From Lagopus muta (Eukaryota; Chordata; Aves; Galliformes; Phasianidae), in the NCBI RefSeq assembly GCF_023343835.1, contig NC_064434.1:6553505-6617504 (forward strand): 64,000 nt of DNA, read 5' to 3'. A program made the position numbers and the translations under genes. The notes under the pieces were generated by a model. That model ran no database searches. It saw only the letters and a program-made list of their open reading frames with translations, and was not told where the DNA came from. Positions 10,691 through 20,800 of the stretch are shown here, piece after piece; within the stretch, counting starts at the first letter, position 1; every line of letters begins with the position of its first letter.

Positions 10691-10854
10691 ATACTTACCT
10701 GGCAGGGGAGACACCATGATCAGGCAGGTGGTTTTCCCAGGGCGAGGCTCATCCCCTGCACTCCGGGTGTGCTGACCCCTGCGATTTCCCCAAATGCGGG
10801 AAACTCGACTGCATAATTTGTGGTAGTGGGGGACTGCGTTCGCGCTCTCCCCTG
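10691..10854 (+). ncRNA. RNU1: U1 spliceosomal snRNA, copy 2 (variant loops)
   Basis: A 164-nt U1 gene with no difference I can see from copy 1, including the altered loop I (GATCAGGCAG) and loop II (CCTGCACTCC). It starts 1,778 bp after copy 1 in the same direction. Its upstream flank differs from copy 1 beyond the 61-bp proximal block except for the octamer and SPH motifs, so it is an older tandem copy, probably kept alike by gene conversion. The 3' box GTTTAATGACAGA lies at 10864-10876. Confidence 0.96.
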
Positions 10855-10863
10855 ACATCTTCG

Positions 10864-10876
10864 GTTTAATGACAGA
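10864..10876 (+). terminator. snRNA 3' box of U1 copy 2
   Basis: GTTTAATGACAGA, 9 nt after the U1 3' end and identical to the box of copies 1 and 3. Confidence 0.87.
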
Positions 10877-10939
10877 CTGGGTGAGAAAGGGCGGCCTGCA
10901 GGGCGCTCACGTGAAGCTGCTCCGGAAGGTCATACTGGT

Positions 10940-11525
10940 CTCACAGTGAAGAATTTCTTCCTGATATCCAGTCTGAATCTGCCCTCTTCCAGATTAAAGC
11001 CATTTTCCCTCGTCCTGTCGCTACCTGCCCTTACCAAAAGTCCCTCCCCAGCTTTCCCGTAGGCCCTTCAGGTACTGGAAGGCTGCCACAAGGTCTCCTC
11101 AGAGCCTTCTCTTCTCCCCATCGCACAGCCCCAGCTCTCTCAGCCTGTTCCCGTAGGGGAGGCGCTCCAGCCCTCTGACCACCTTCGTGTTCCTCCTCTG
11201 CCCCTGCTCCAACGGCTCCACGTCCTTCTCGTGTTGGGGGCTCCAGCACCGGACGCAGCACTGCAGGTGAGGTCTCAGGAGAGCAGAGCAGAGGGGCGGA
11301 ATCACCTTCCTCACCCTGCTGGTCACGCTTCTGTTGATGCCACCCAGGATACGGCCGGCCTTCCGGGCTGCGAGCACGCGCCGCCAGCTCGTGTTGAGTC
11401 TTCCATCAACCGCCGGCCCCAAATCCTCCTCAGCGCTGCTCTCAAGCCGTTCTCCGCCCAGCCCGCATCTCTCCAGCCCGCCCAGGTCCCTCTGGACGGC
11501 GTCCCTTCCCTCTGGCAGCCGCACC
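10940..11525 (-). mobile_element. CR1 LINE fragment, duplicated and truncated copy
   Basis: The same CR1 insertion as at 9360-9941, carried along in the inverted duplication and cut off at 10940. It encodes the same C-terminal ORF2 remnant on the minus strand. Confidence 0.85.
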
Positions 11526-11741
11526 GCTCCGCTTGGTCTCACCTGCAGACTCGCTGAGGGCGCACTCGGTCCCGCTGCCCGTGCCGCCTGCACAGACGTG
11601 ACACAGCAGTGCTTCCAACCCCGACCCGCGAGGAACGCCTCTTGTCAGCAGGCGCTCCTGCTGCTCCGCGATCCTGCCAGGCGCAGCTGCGCTCTGCTCA
11701 CAGCCGCCACAGCAGTCTGCACCTCATTCTTTCTCACCCAG

Positions 11742-11754
11742 TCTGTCATTAAAC
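11742..11754 (-). terminator. snRNA 3' box of U1 copy 3
   Basis: GTTTAATGACAGA on the minus strand, 9 nt after the U1 3' end. Confidence 0.87.
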
Positions 11755-11763
11755 CAACGATGC

Positions 11764-11927
11764 CAGGGGAGAGCGCGAACGCAGTCCCCCACTACCACAA
11801 ATTATGCAGTCGAGTTTCCCGCATTTGGGGAAATCGCAGGGGTCAGCACACCCGGAGTGCAGAGGATGAGCCTCGCCCTGGGAAAACCACCTGCCTGATC
11901 ATGGTGTCTCCCCTGCCAGGTAAGTAT
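11764..11927 (-). ncRNA. RNU1: U1 spliceosomal snRNA, copy 3 (variant loops)
   Basis: A 164-nt U1 gene on the minus strand. It matches copies 1 and 2 except that the stem-loop II loop reads TCTGCACTCC, not CCTGCACTCC; both differ from ATTGCACTCC of human U1. The 5' splice-site-pairing end, Sm site and terminal stem are intact. The 3' box lies at 11742-11754, the proximal block at 11928-11988, and the SPH and octamer at 12113-12146, so it is complete and probably transcribed. Confidence 0.96.
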
Positions 11928-12112
11928 GCTTTGTTCTCCCACCGCTCCGCTCCCCACGCCCCGCCACCAGCCCGCACCGCACGGCGACCCGCGCTTCAAC
12001 GCACACCTCCGCCCCTCCCTGGCCCGCTCTCCGCATCACAGATTCCCGCACGCAGTCTCACGCTGAGGCTCTCACGGGGACCCACGCGGAGTCGTTATTT
12101 GTGGGCGCTGCG

Positions 12113-12146
12113 CTCCCGGCATGCTGCGCGCCGTTCTTATTTGCAT
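12113..12146 (-). promoter_or_regulatory. Distal sequence element of U1 copy 3
   Basis: On the minus strand a perfect octamer ATGCAAAT (12139-12146) precedes the SPH/Staf site (12113-12128), about 212 bp upstream of the U1 start. A second perfect octamer lies 64 bp further upstream at 12203-12210. Confidence 0.85.
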
Positions 12147-12202
12147 AGGTCCCCCCTTATCCAAGGATCTTAGCTCCAGCTGCTCTGATTCTTAGCTGCC
12201 TC

Positions 12203-12210
12203 ATTTGCAT
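12203..12210 (-). promoter_or_regulatory. Extra octamer motif upstream of U1 copy 3
   Basis: ATGCAAAT on the minus strand. No fourth U1 or other snRNA is recognisable close enough to own it, so it may add to the enhancer of copy 3 or be chance. The rest of 12150-12618 is GC-rich spacer in which I recognise nothing else. Confidence 0.4.
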
Positions 12211-12618
12211 GGCCACGCCCCTTCTGCTGGCTGCCTCTGCCACAGGCTCGGCTCGGCTCGGCGCTTCTGGGCTGCCGCTCTCCGATTCCCCAGCGTCGCC
12301 CTGCCCGGGCTGCATCATCCCCGCTGATTTCTGCCCTCCCAGCCTTGCTGCTCCTTGTTCCCTGTGGCCAGAGATGGGAGCCTCCTAAACCTCCCATCCC
12401 AGGCTTCCCACCCTTGGCTATTCTGGTGAAGTGGGATGGAGGTACTCCCGCAGCAGCTGCAGGCTGGGAGGAGCTCCATGCATACACTGTGTCAGCAGCT
12501 CCCAGCGCTGCGCACCCCAGGATAGCGCAGAACTGAGCCCAGGGTGCCACAAGCTGCCACAAGTGCCTGGGCTTCTGCCACACCACGAAACGAGACACAT
12601 TACGGCCACGAGGCTTGG

Positions 12619-12624
12619 TTTATT
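12619..12624 (-). terminator. Poly(A) signal of EIF2B4
   Basis: AATAAA on the minus strand, 21 bp past the EIF2B4 stop codon, implying a very short 3' UTR. Confidence 0.8.
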
Positions 12625-12644
12625 AGGATCCATGCAGCTGCCCC

Positions 12645-15600
12645 CTACTGCTGATCCACGTTCTTGACGCGCAGGACGACAGGCACCGAGGTGCAGGGGA
12701 TCATGCCCAGGTCTGTGATAACCAGATCCACCAGATCAGGCGGCGTCACATCATACACCAGGTTGAGGAGACGCAAGGACTTGTTCTCTGCCCAGCCGCC
12801 CAGCTGGGCCTGCCCCTTGCGCAGCACGATCAGGTCATCGGGGTCATCTGCAGAGAGAAGGGATCAGAACCTCCGGGCAGGGAAATGACACAGCGGTTCA
12901 GCCCACCAGAAGCAGGAGGAGGGCTCAGATCCTTAAGTGGGAAAATGGGGGTAGAGCCATACCCAGCTCGTTGGAGACAAAGGAGTCCGTCTGCACCCTC
13001 TCGCAGAACTTGTACGTCTCGCAGCACACCAGCACAGGCACGTTGTAAGCCTTGGAGACCAGCGCGATCTGCGACGTCCCCACACGGGACATGACGGAGC
13101 CATTGGCCAGCAACGCGTGGGCTCCCAGCAGCACTTTGGACACCTGCCATGGAAGCACGAGGAAGCAGCCATCGGCACCAGCGATCACACGGCAGCCTCC
13201 CATCCCGAACCCGCTCGCTCCTCACCTCAGGCAGCACGTAAGAAATGGCGTTGATCATCACGTAGGTGCAGTGAATGCCGCGGCGCACCAGGCGTCGCAG
13301 CGTCTCCCGCCCCTCCAGCCGCGGCCGGCTGTCCACCACGATGACACGGAAGGTCCGGTCCGTCTGCATGTGTGCGTCGCACAGCGTGCGGTTCACCAGC
13401 GACGAGCTGTTGGGCACCTCAGGGGGTTGCTCTGCCTGGGCCGAGCTTTCCCCCTCCCCAGACCCCACGCACCTGCCCCCCATCCGCCCCGATCGGGGTA
13501 GAGCTGAAGTCTGCCCTCGCTGAGAACGGCGTCACCCCTCCGGGCCCGGCTGTGCTCTTACCATCCGTACACCAGGATCACATCGTTGTCGTTTATCTTC
13601 TCAAAGGCAGATTTCGAAATGGCTTCAGCTGCCAAAACAATCTTCTCCCGCAGGTAGTTGTCGATAGTGCCCTGCAGCTTCTCCTTTGCCTGGGGAGACG
13701 GTACCGTGACAAACAGCATCATTTTGACCTTTGTCCTTTGCTACCTGGGATGACTGTGAGCTTAGCACTGCCTGTGAGCCTCATCCTGCTCCCAGCCTGT
13801 TTGCTGAGTGGCACCTCTGCTTCCAACAGGGGTTCTGTAGAACATGCAGGGCCAGTTCCTATCCCAGCACAGGGCTAGCAGCACACCATGGTGCCTCACT
13901 ATGCACTGCATGTGCTCTTTCTGCTGCAGCTTCATAGAATAATAGAGTGGCCTGGGTTGAAAAGAACCACAATGCTCATTAATGTCAACCCCCCTGCTGT
14001 GTGCAGGGTCGCCAACCAGCAGACCAGGCTGCCCAGAGCCACATCCAGCCTGGCCCTGAATGCCTGCAGGGATGGGGCATCTACAGCGTCCTTGGGCAAC
14101 CTGTTCCAGTGCCTCACCACCCTCTGACTGCTTGGCTTCCCCCATTTTACACCCTTGCTCCTGACCAACTCCAGCCTATTGGCCTATAGACACTAGCAGC
14201 TTGGTTGGAGCCTGCAGTTTGTGTGCAGCCACTCACCTCCTCCTCTCTCAGGGTGTCAGGGAGACATGAAATCTCCTTCTTGAGGAACTTAATGGCATTG
14301 CCCATGCTAACTGAGAGGGGCCGGCACTGGTTCAGGAAGCTGCAGAGAGGAAATGTGCTTAGCTCCAGGGTAGCCTGGAGGACAAGAATAGAAAAAGTGA
14401 AGATGCAGCTGGGCTGGGGATGGCAGCCAGAGGCAGAACCAAAGCCCCAGAAAAGCTCCAGCGGAACAGAAATCCGGAGAGATGGCTGATGGACCACATC
14501 AGTCTCTCTATTCTGGCACTGGGTCCCCTTACCTGATGTGTGGCTTTAGCTTGGCCACTAGGTCCCTTGATAGCTCCTCATTAGGGGGAGTAGAGTAATC
14601 CCGAATCAGCTGAAACAAGAAGAGCAAGCATGAGTTGGGCCAGGCACTGCATGTACCCTCAGAAGCTTGCAGACCAGGCACTCTGTGTACAGCACAACTT
14701 GATAAATTTCTGCAGAAAGGGAAATAGCGTGCTCTGGGACTCAAATCTGCACAACTAGAACAGGAGCCTAGCAGGATGAATGCTTGAGGCCAGAGAAAAT
14801 AGGTGTGGAGAGGACTGAGCAGAACCACGGTCCCCATAGCTGGGGGAGAGGAAGAGATGCTGGCACCCAGTGTAACATCCCTACTGCCTGGTGGGCATAG
14901 GCAGCCCCCATACCTGTTTGAAGACTTCCAGCAGAGCGATGCAACGGGCATTGGAGCCGTTGATGATACCCTGCGAGTACTGGAGGCCGAGGCGCACCAC
15001 AGCTGGGTGAATTACTGTGGAGGGGATGCTGCAGAGGCAAAGGTGTGAGAGCTGTCAGCTTTGGTGCTCCAGAGCCCAAAAGAGGCAAAGGCATGCCTTC
15101 CACAAACAATCTGAGGGATGCACTATAAGAAGATCTGTCAGCCCAGCCCTACTTGGCCCGTGAGCATTTTACAGACAGGATGGCTGAAGCAGAGCCACGG
15201 GCCTGGGCTGAGGAGGCCTGGCTGAGGCCACATACCTCATCTGCTGTGTCAGCGGCTTCTTCCGGCTGTACTGGTGCAAGTGGGAGAACAGGTTGACCTT
15301 GGTACCGTAGTCCTGCCTCAGAGGTACCTGACGCCAAACAGCATCAATGATGACTCGTTCAAGGCTACCATCCAGCCCTGCTTGTTCCAATACCACTAAT
15401 TTCACCTAACACCTACTGGCTGGGTTACATCAAAGGTTCCTTCTGCCCAGCAGAGGGCAAACCCTACTCCCTGCCATGCCTGAACGTGACACCCAGCACA
15501 CAGACCTGAGGCAGAACTGCCCTGCAGCTTTTATCTTGCTGCCCCTACCTGCTGGCGCTCCAGCTTCTTGGCTAACTTCCTCTGGGCAGCAGGGTCATCC

Positions 15601-17577
15601 ACCTGCACGTGCTCTGGCAACCGCTTTACCACTGTGAGGATAGCAAAGAAGGTGGCATGAGGCAGCGGTGAACTGTTGTAACCCACAGCCCAGCCAGACT
15701 GCCCCAATGGCAAGGCACATCCAGCAGCCAGGACATCACAGAAACGGTGCCAGGATGGGGCACAACCTACAGGACCCCAACCCGCTCACCCAGCAGCCCC
15801 CTGCACCCCAGCAGCGACATCTTTACCAGATGGAGCCTCAGTAGGGGTCAGCCTGGGCCTGGCGGGTGCAGTTCCTTGTCCCAGCTCTGCTTTCTTGGCC
15901 TGCTTCTGGGCCCGCTCAGCCTCTTGCTTGGCCCGGCGCTCTGCTCGCAGCTCTGCTTTGCTCTTGCCCCCCATGGGCTTCTCGCTGTCGTTGGGGACAT
16001 TGGCTGAGGCTGGGGGGGATGCGGGGTGAGGAGCAACTGTAGGAGACACGTGGAAGGAAAGGATGTTCCTTCATGGTGGAAGGAAGGGATGCCATTCAGA
16101 GGGACCTCAACAAGCTAGAAAAGGTGGGCCTGGGTGAACCTGATGAGGTTCAACATGGCAAAGTGCAGAGTGTTGCACTTGGGCAGAGGAATCCCAGGCA
16201 TCCGTACAGACTGGAAGGAGCGGTCCTTGAGAGCAGCCCTGCAGAGAAGGACCTGGAGGTCCTGATGGATGAAAAGCTGAACATGAGCCAGCAGTGCGCT
16301 CTTGCAGCTTGGAAAGCAAATGGTATTCTGGGCTCCACCAGAAGAGGGGTGGCCAAGAGGGACAGGGAGCTGATTGTCCCCCTCTTCTCTGCTCTTGTGA
16401 GGCCCCATCTGGAGCACTGTGTCCAGGTCTGGAGCCCCCAGTACAAGAAAGACAGGGAGCTGTTGGAGAGGGTCCAGAGGAGCCACAAAGATGATCAGGG
16501 GACTGGAGCACCTCCCCTGCAAAGACAGGCTGAGGGAGCTGGGCTTGTTCAGCATGGAGAAAAGAAGGCCGCAGGGTGACCTCAGTGCAGCCTGGCAGTA
16601 CCTAAAGGGAGCCTACAAACAGGAGAGGAATCAACTCTTTGAAAGGGCAGATAACAGCAGGACAAGGGGAAATGGTTTGAAGTTGAGGGAGGGAAGATTT
16701 AGGTTGGATAACAGTGGAAGTTCTTTACAGAGAGAGTGGTGAGGCCAGGTTGGATGGAGCCCTGGGCAGCCTGGTCTGGTATTAAATGGGGAGGTTGGTG
16801 GCCCTGCTTGTGGCGGGTGGTTGGAGCTTCATGATCCTTGAGGTCCCTTCCAACCGTGGCCATTCTGTGATTCTACGAGACAGAAAGGGGAGCCCTGCGC
16901 CCAGCCTCCATCGCTGGGAGATGCAGCGGCGGCTCGGTGGGGAGCCACTCCTTTGGGTGAGGGTCTGCCCTTGGGAAGGTGGGGCCGAACAAAGCCCCCC
17001 TCCGCCCCGTGCAGCAACACGAGGACCCTCAGGACAGCCCCATTTCCCGGGGAGGAGGCATCGGACCTCTCTCTATCTGCATCCTGTGAGGAGGATGAGG
17101 AGGGCAAGAAGGACTCGTGCACAGCACTACGGGACGCTCTGCGGCTCCCACCCGCCCCGCGGCCGCTCCCACCCGGCAATGCCGCACCGCAGCGCCGTCG
17201 GAGGGCAGGCTGCGGACAGGCTCTCACCACGGGGCTGCGCGGGGTCCGCCGCCGTGCCCGGCTCCGCGGGCTCCGCCGCCGCTCCCTTCTCGCTCCTCTT
17301 CTTCTTCTTCTGCTGCTTCTTCTCCTTCCGGAGCTGCAGCTTCTCCTCCCGGGACAGCTCGGGGCCCTGCGGGCACACGGTGAAGCAGCCCCGGCCCCGC
17401 GCCGCTCCCCCGCCCGACGCCCGGAGCCCCGCTCACCTGCGCCACCGCCGGTACCGACGGGGCCGCTCCGGAACCCGCACCCGGAACGGGGGCGACGTGA
17501 GAGGTTCCCCGGTCCCGGTCCGCCCCACGCGCCCGGCACGGCTCGCGCTCACCGCCCGGCGCCTCCGGCTCCGCCAT
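12645..17577 (-). CDS. EIF2B4: Translation initiation factor eIF2B subunit delta
   Basis: Regulatory subunit of eIF2B, the decameric exchange factor that reloads eIF2 with GTP; the alpha-beta-delta core senses eIF2 phosphorylation. Twelve coding exons in transcription order: 17577-17437, 17366-17228, 16036-15827, 15631-15549, 15327-15236, 15028-14914, 14609-14533, 14339-14237, 13689-13562, 13406-13226, 13143-12963, 12847-12645. They splice in frame to 550 residues. A lysine-rich N-terminus ([19 protein letters not shown]) and a second basic stretch ([19 protein letters not shown]) precede the helical domain ([35 protein letters not shown]). The C-terminal Rossmann-like domain carries [49 protein letters not shown] and [19 protein letters not shown]. 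The start ATG faces SNX17 across 236 bp. A possible earlier donor (GGGCGGTGAGC) lies inside exon 1, but reading through keeps the frame. Confidence 0.95.
13930..14175 (-). mobile_element. CR1 LINE 3' end in an EIF2B4 intron
   Basis: Minus-oriented 3' fragment: the + strand begins TCATAGAATAATAGAGTGGCC and runs through the typical CCAGACCAGGCTGCCCAG-like block to the GTGCCTCACCACCCTCTGA edge. It sits between coding exons 13562-13689 and 14237-14339. Confidence 0.85.
16078..16882 (+). mobile_element. CR1 LINE fragment (about 0.8 kb) in an EIF2B4 intron
   Basis: Plus-oriented CR1, opposite to the host gene. An open stretch of 168 codons (16073-16579) encodes the end of ORF2 ([37 protein letters not shown]), and the 3' UTR ends with the family signature CATTCTGTGATTCTA. 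It fills most of the intron between exons 15827-16036 and 17228-17366. It is 5'-truncated and better preserved than most copies here, so fairly young. Confidence 0.92.
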
Positions 17578-17813
17578 GACGGCCGCCGACCCTCCCCACG
17601 TAGCGCCCCCTGCCGGCCGGAGGGCGCCGAGCAGCCGCGGGGCGGGCCGGCCGGCCGAGGGGCGGAGCGGGGCGGTTCCCGGGCGGCGCCATCGCGTGGG
17701 CCCCGCGGGGCGGCGCCGCGGAGCGCCGGGCCCGAGATGGCGGCGGAGCGCGGCCGGTAGCGGCGGGCGCACACCCCGCCCCGCTCCCCGGTTCCGCGGC
17801 CCCGGACCCCGCC
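17578..17813. promoter_or_regulatory. Bidirectional EIF2B4/SNX17 promoter
   Basis: Only 236 bp separate the EIF2B4 start codon (minus) from the SNX17 start codon (plus). The stretch is extremely GC- and CpG-rich, has no TATA box, and holds a YY1-type ATGGCGGC (17737-17744). It lies in a CpG island of roughly 16950-18330. The same divergent pair exists in human. Confidence 0.85.
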
Positions 17814-20800
17814 ATGCACTTCTCCATCCCCGAGACCGAGACCCGCGCCGGCGACGGCGGCGCCGCCTACGTGGTGAGCGGGGCGGCCGCGGGGCCGGGG
17901 GGGTTCGCAGCCCTCGGGGGCGCCGCTCGGCCCCGCCCGGGGTTTGGGGGGGGTGAGAGGGGGGGCGGCGGCGGCCGCGGGGGGGAGGACCGAGGAGCCG
18001 CGTCCCGGCCGTCCCCGCTTCCTGTTGTGCTCCGTGCGAGGTGAACGCCCTCCCGCCCCGTTGCGGGGCCCGGAGCCGCGCCGCCGTCGGTGCGGGCCCG
18101 GTGCTGCTCGCAGACTTTGCCCTCGGCGTCTCGGGACTTCCCGGGCACGGCGCGGGGATCGGCACGGGGATCGGCACGGGGTTGGCTCGGCGCCTCAAAG
18201 CCGCGCTGCTATGGGACCCCGAGCGGCTGAGATGGGGGGCACGGCCGAGCTTCGGGTCGGACCGTTTCCACTCGGAAAGAGCGGCGCTGCGGTGGCACGG
18301 CTGCACGGGGAGGTGGTGGGGGCACCCAGCCCGCAGGTGTTCGGGGAACAGGGCGATGTGGCATGGAGGGCGCGTGATGGGATGGGTCGGGATGGGTGAT
18401 CGTAGAGGTCTTCTTCGAACTGAATGGCTCTGTGTGCTGCTGCTCGGTTCTGACCCGCGCCTCTCCTCACTGCAGGCCTACAACATCCACGTGAACGGGG
18501 TGCTGCACTGCCGGGTGCGCTACAGCCAGCTGCTGGGGCTGCACGAGCAGGTAGGGAGGAGGGCGGCACGCAGCGTGCAGTGCCAGGCCTTGCCTGCTGT
18601 GTGACATCCTGCTGGTCGCTGGCTGGGAGCGGGCGATGAGCTGGCTGCTCAGCAGAGCCCTGAGGATCAGCGTGGCTGGGTGTCGGGGCCGTCCCTGTCT
18701 CTCCAGGGGCTTCTCACAGCGCTCTGCTCTCTTCCCAGCTAAGGAAAGAATATGGCACAAACGTGGTACCAGCTTTTCCTCCAAAGAAGATCTTCACGCT
18801 CACCCCAGCGGAGGTAGAGCAGCGCAGGGAACAGCTGGAGAAGTACATGCAGGCTGGTAAGCGGGCTGCTGCAGCCCAGGGTCACATCCCCAGCTTGGTG
18901 ACACTGCCCAGGTTACCTTCCTGTGGCCACCCGGGCCCAAGCATTGGCCCCTTCCTTCTGCAGTGCTGAGCTTGCAGCAGTCTGTCTCAGAGTTCCTGGC
19001 TGTGCTCTGATAATAGCTGGCATCGTTCCCTTAATGTCGGCCTGCAGTACACAGCACCACCAGTGCTGCTCCTCAATCCCTAGCCCGTTCCCTTGCCCTA
19101 CACCCCCCTAATGCCCCAATTTGTAGGAACCCACGGCCATCCATGCACACACCCTGCACTCAGCACGTGCTTTGTCTGGGTGCAAACATTGGGAGGCTGC
19201 AGAGCAGGTGGGAGCTGATGTGAGTCCCTGTGCTTTCCCAGCTAATACTTCTTGCTTGTCTTCCACCCCAGTGCGGCAGGACCCGACACTGGGAGGCAGT
19301 GAGACCTTCAACAGCTTTCTGCGCAAGGCCCAGCAGGTGGGAAGGAGCTGCCGGGCCGGGGTGATACGTGGTGGGCCCCCAAATCCAGATAGGGTGGCAG
19401 ATGGGGCCAGGCTGCCAATCCCTTTTCTCTGCAGGAGACGCAGCAGATCCCTACGGAGGAGGTGGTGCTAGAAGTGCTGCTTTCCAATGGCCAGATGGTC
19501 AAGGTCACCATCCTCACCTCAGACCAGACGGAAGATGTTCTTGAGGTGCCAGAGCTCTTGTGCTTTGTCCTTGCCTCAGAGCAGGGTTGTCCTTGGGAGG
19601 GTGGTGGAGCTCTGTGATGCCATGATCCCTTGGCTTCTCCATTTGTTTCCCCTTTCCTGTCGTCCATCCAGCAGAGGTCCTGGCTTTCCACAAAGTGCCT
19701 GGGCTGGATCCTGCCAGGGGGCTGCAGGGTGACATGCAGAGGTACTGTAGCTCTCAGTGGTGACCTCTTGCTCTCGCTTATAGGCTGTAGCCTCCAAGTT
19801 GGATCTGCCCGATGACCTGGTTGGCTACTTCAGTCTCTTCTTGGTGCGAGAGACCAAGGATGGAGCTTTCTCATGTGAGTAGAGCATGCTATGGGCAGTC
19901 TCACAAGGGCCTGGTGGGCTCCCCTAGCCCTGAGCCTCTGCTGAGCTGCCATTTCCCTGCAGTCGTGCGGAAGCTGCAGGAGTTTGAGCTGCCATATGTG
20001 TCTGTCACCAGCCTACACAACCCTGAATTCAGGATCATCCTGCGCAAGAGGTGAGCTGCAGCCACTCAGCACCTGGGGGAGGTGTCAGGACTCCCCACAG
20101 TGCATAAGGACCCTCCCACTTCTGCCATTGCTGCCCATGCGGTGCTTTGACCCACCTGGAAATGCACTGCATGTCCCCAGTGAGGCTGGACTGCCCCACT
20201 GCAGTTGGTCCTTGTGTCCTTTTTCCCAGACTTGGTACTGCCTGCCTATAGCAGCCCTATAAGAGAAGGACCTGGGTGTGCTGGTGGCCAGTAGGTCACT
20301 AGGACCAGTAGGTGAGCCAGCAGTGTGCCTTTGTGGCCCAGAAGGCTGATGGTGTCCAGTGGTTACCATGGGCCAGCAGGGTTTCTGCTGCTCTCTGTTC
20401 TGCCCTGGGCATCTGGAACACTGGGCCCAGTTCTGGGCTCCCTGGTTTGAAACTACCCTGGAGAATGCTTTCCTCTGCAATGCGCTGTAGGGAACCTGCT
20501 TTAGCAGGGAGTTGGACTGGATGATCTCCAGAGATCCCTTCTGACCCTCCACGGTTCTGTGAGAGGGATGTGGCTGCTGAGGGCTACCAAAGGGAGCAGG
20601 CTGTGGGGGCAGCCCAGCTTCACGTCCCCACATGCAGGACCGTGTTCTCCCCACTGCTATCAGGAGTTGGGGAAGAAGCTGACTCGTGTGGTTCCTTTCC
20701 AGCTACTGGGACTCCTCTTACGATGACGATGTAATGGAGCATCGTGTGGGACTCAACTTGCTGTATGCACAGGTGAGGCTCTGTGTGGTCCAGCAGGGTG

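Larger units (their letters stand above)
10940..12125 (-). repeat. Right arm of the inverted duplication carrying U1 copy 3
   Basis: Reverse complement of 8713-9941, near identical over most of its length, with one deletion of roughly 45 nt downstream of the U1 gene relative to the left arm. It starts abruptly inside CR1 sequence at 10940. About 1 kb separates it from the left arm, and U1 copy 2 lies in that spacer. Confidence 0.88.

Noticed and set aside
17224-18306. A 360-codon open frame on the minus strand through the EIF2B4/SNX17 promoter
   Set aside because: Only its end is real (EIF2B4 exon 1 from ATG at 17577). The upstream part is CpG-island sequence antisense to SNX17 exon 1 and its first intron.
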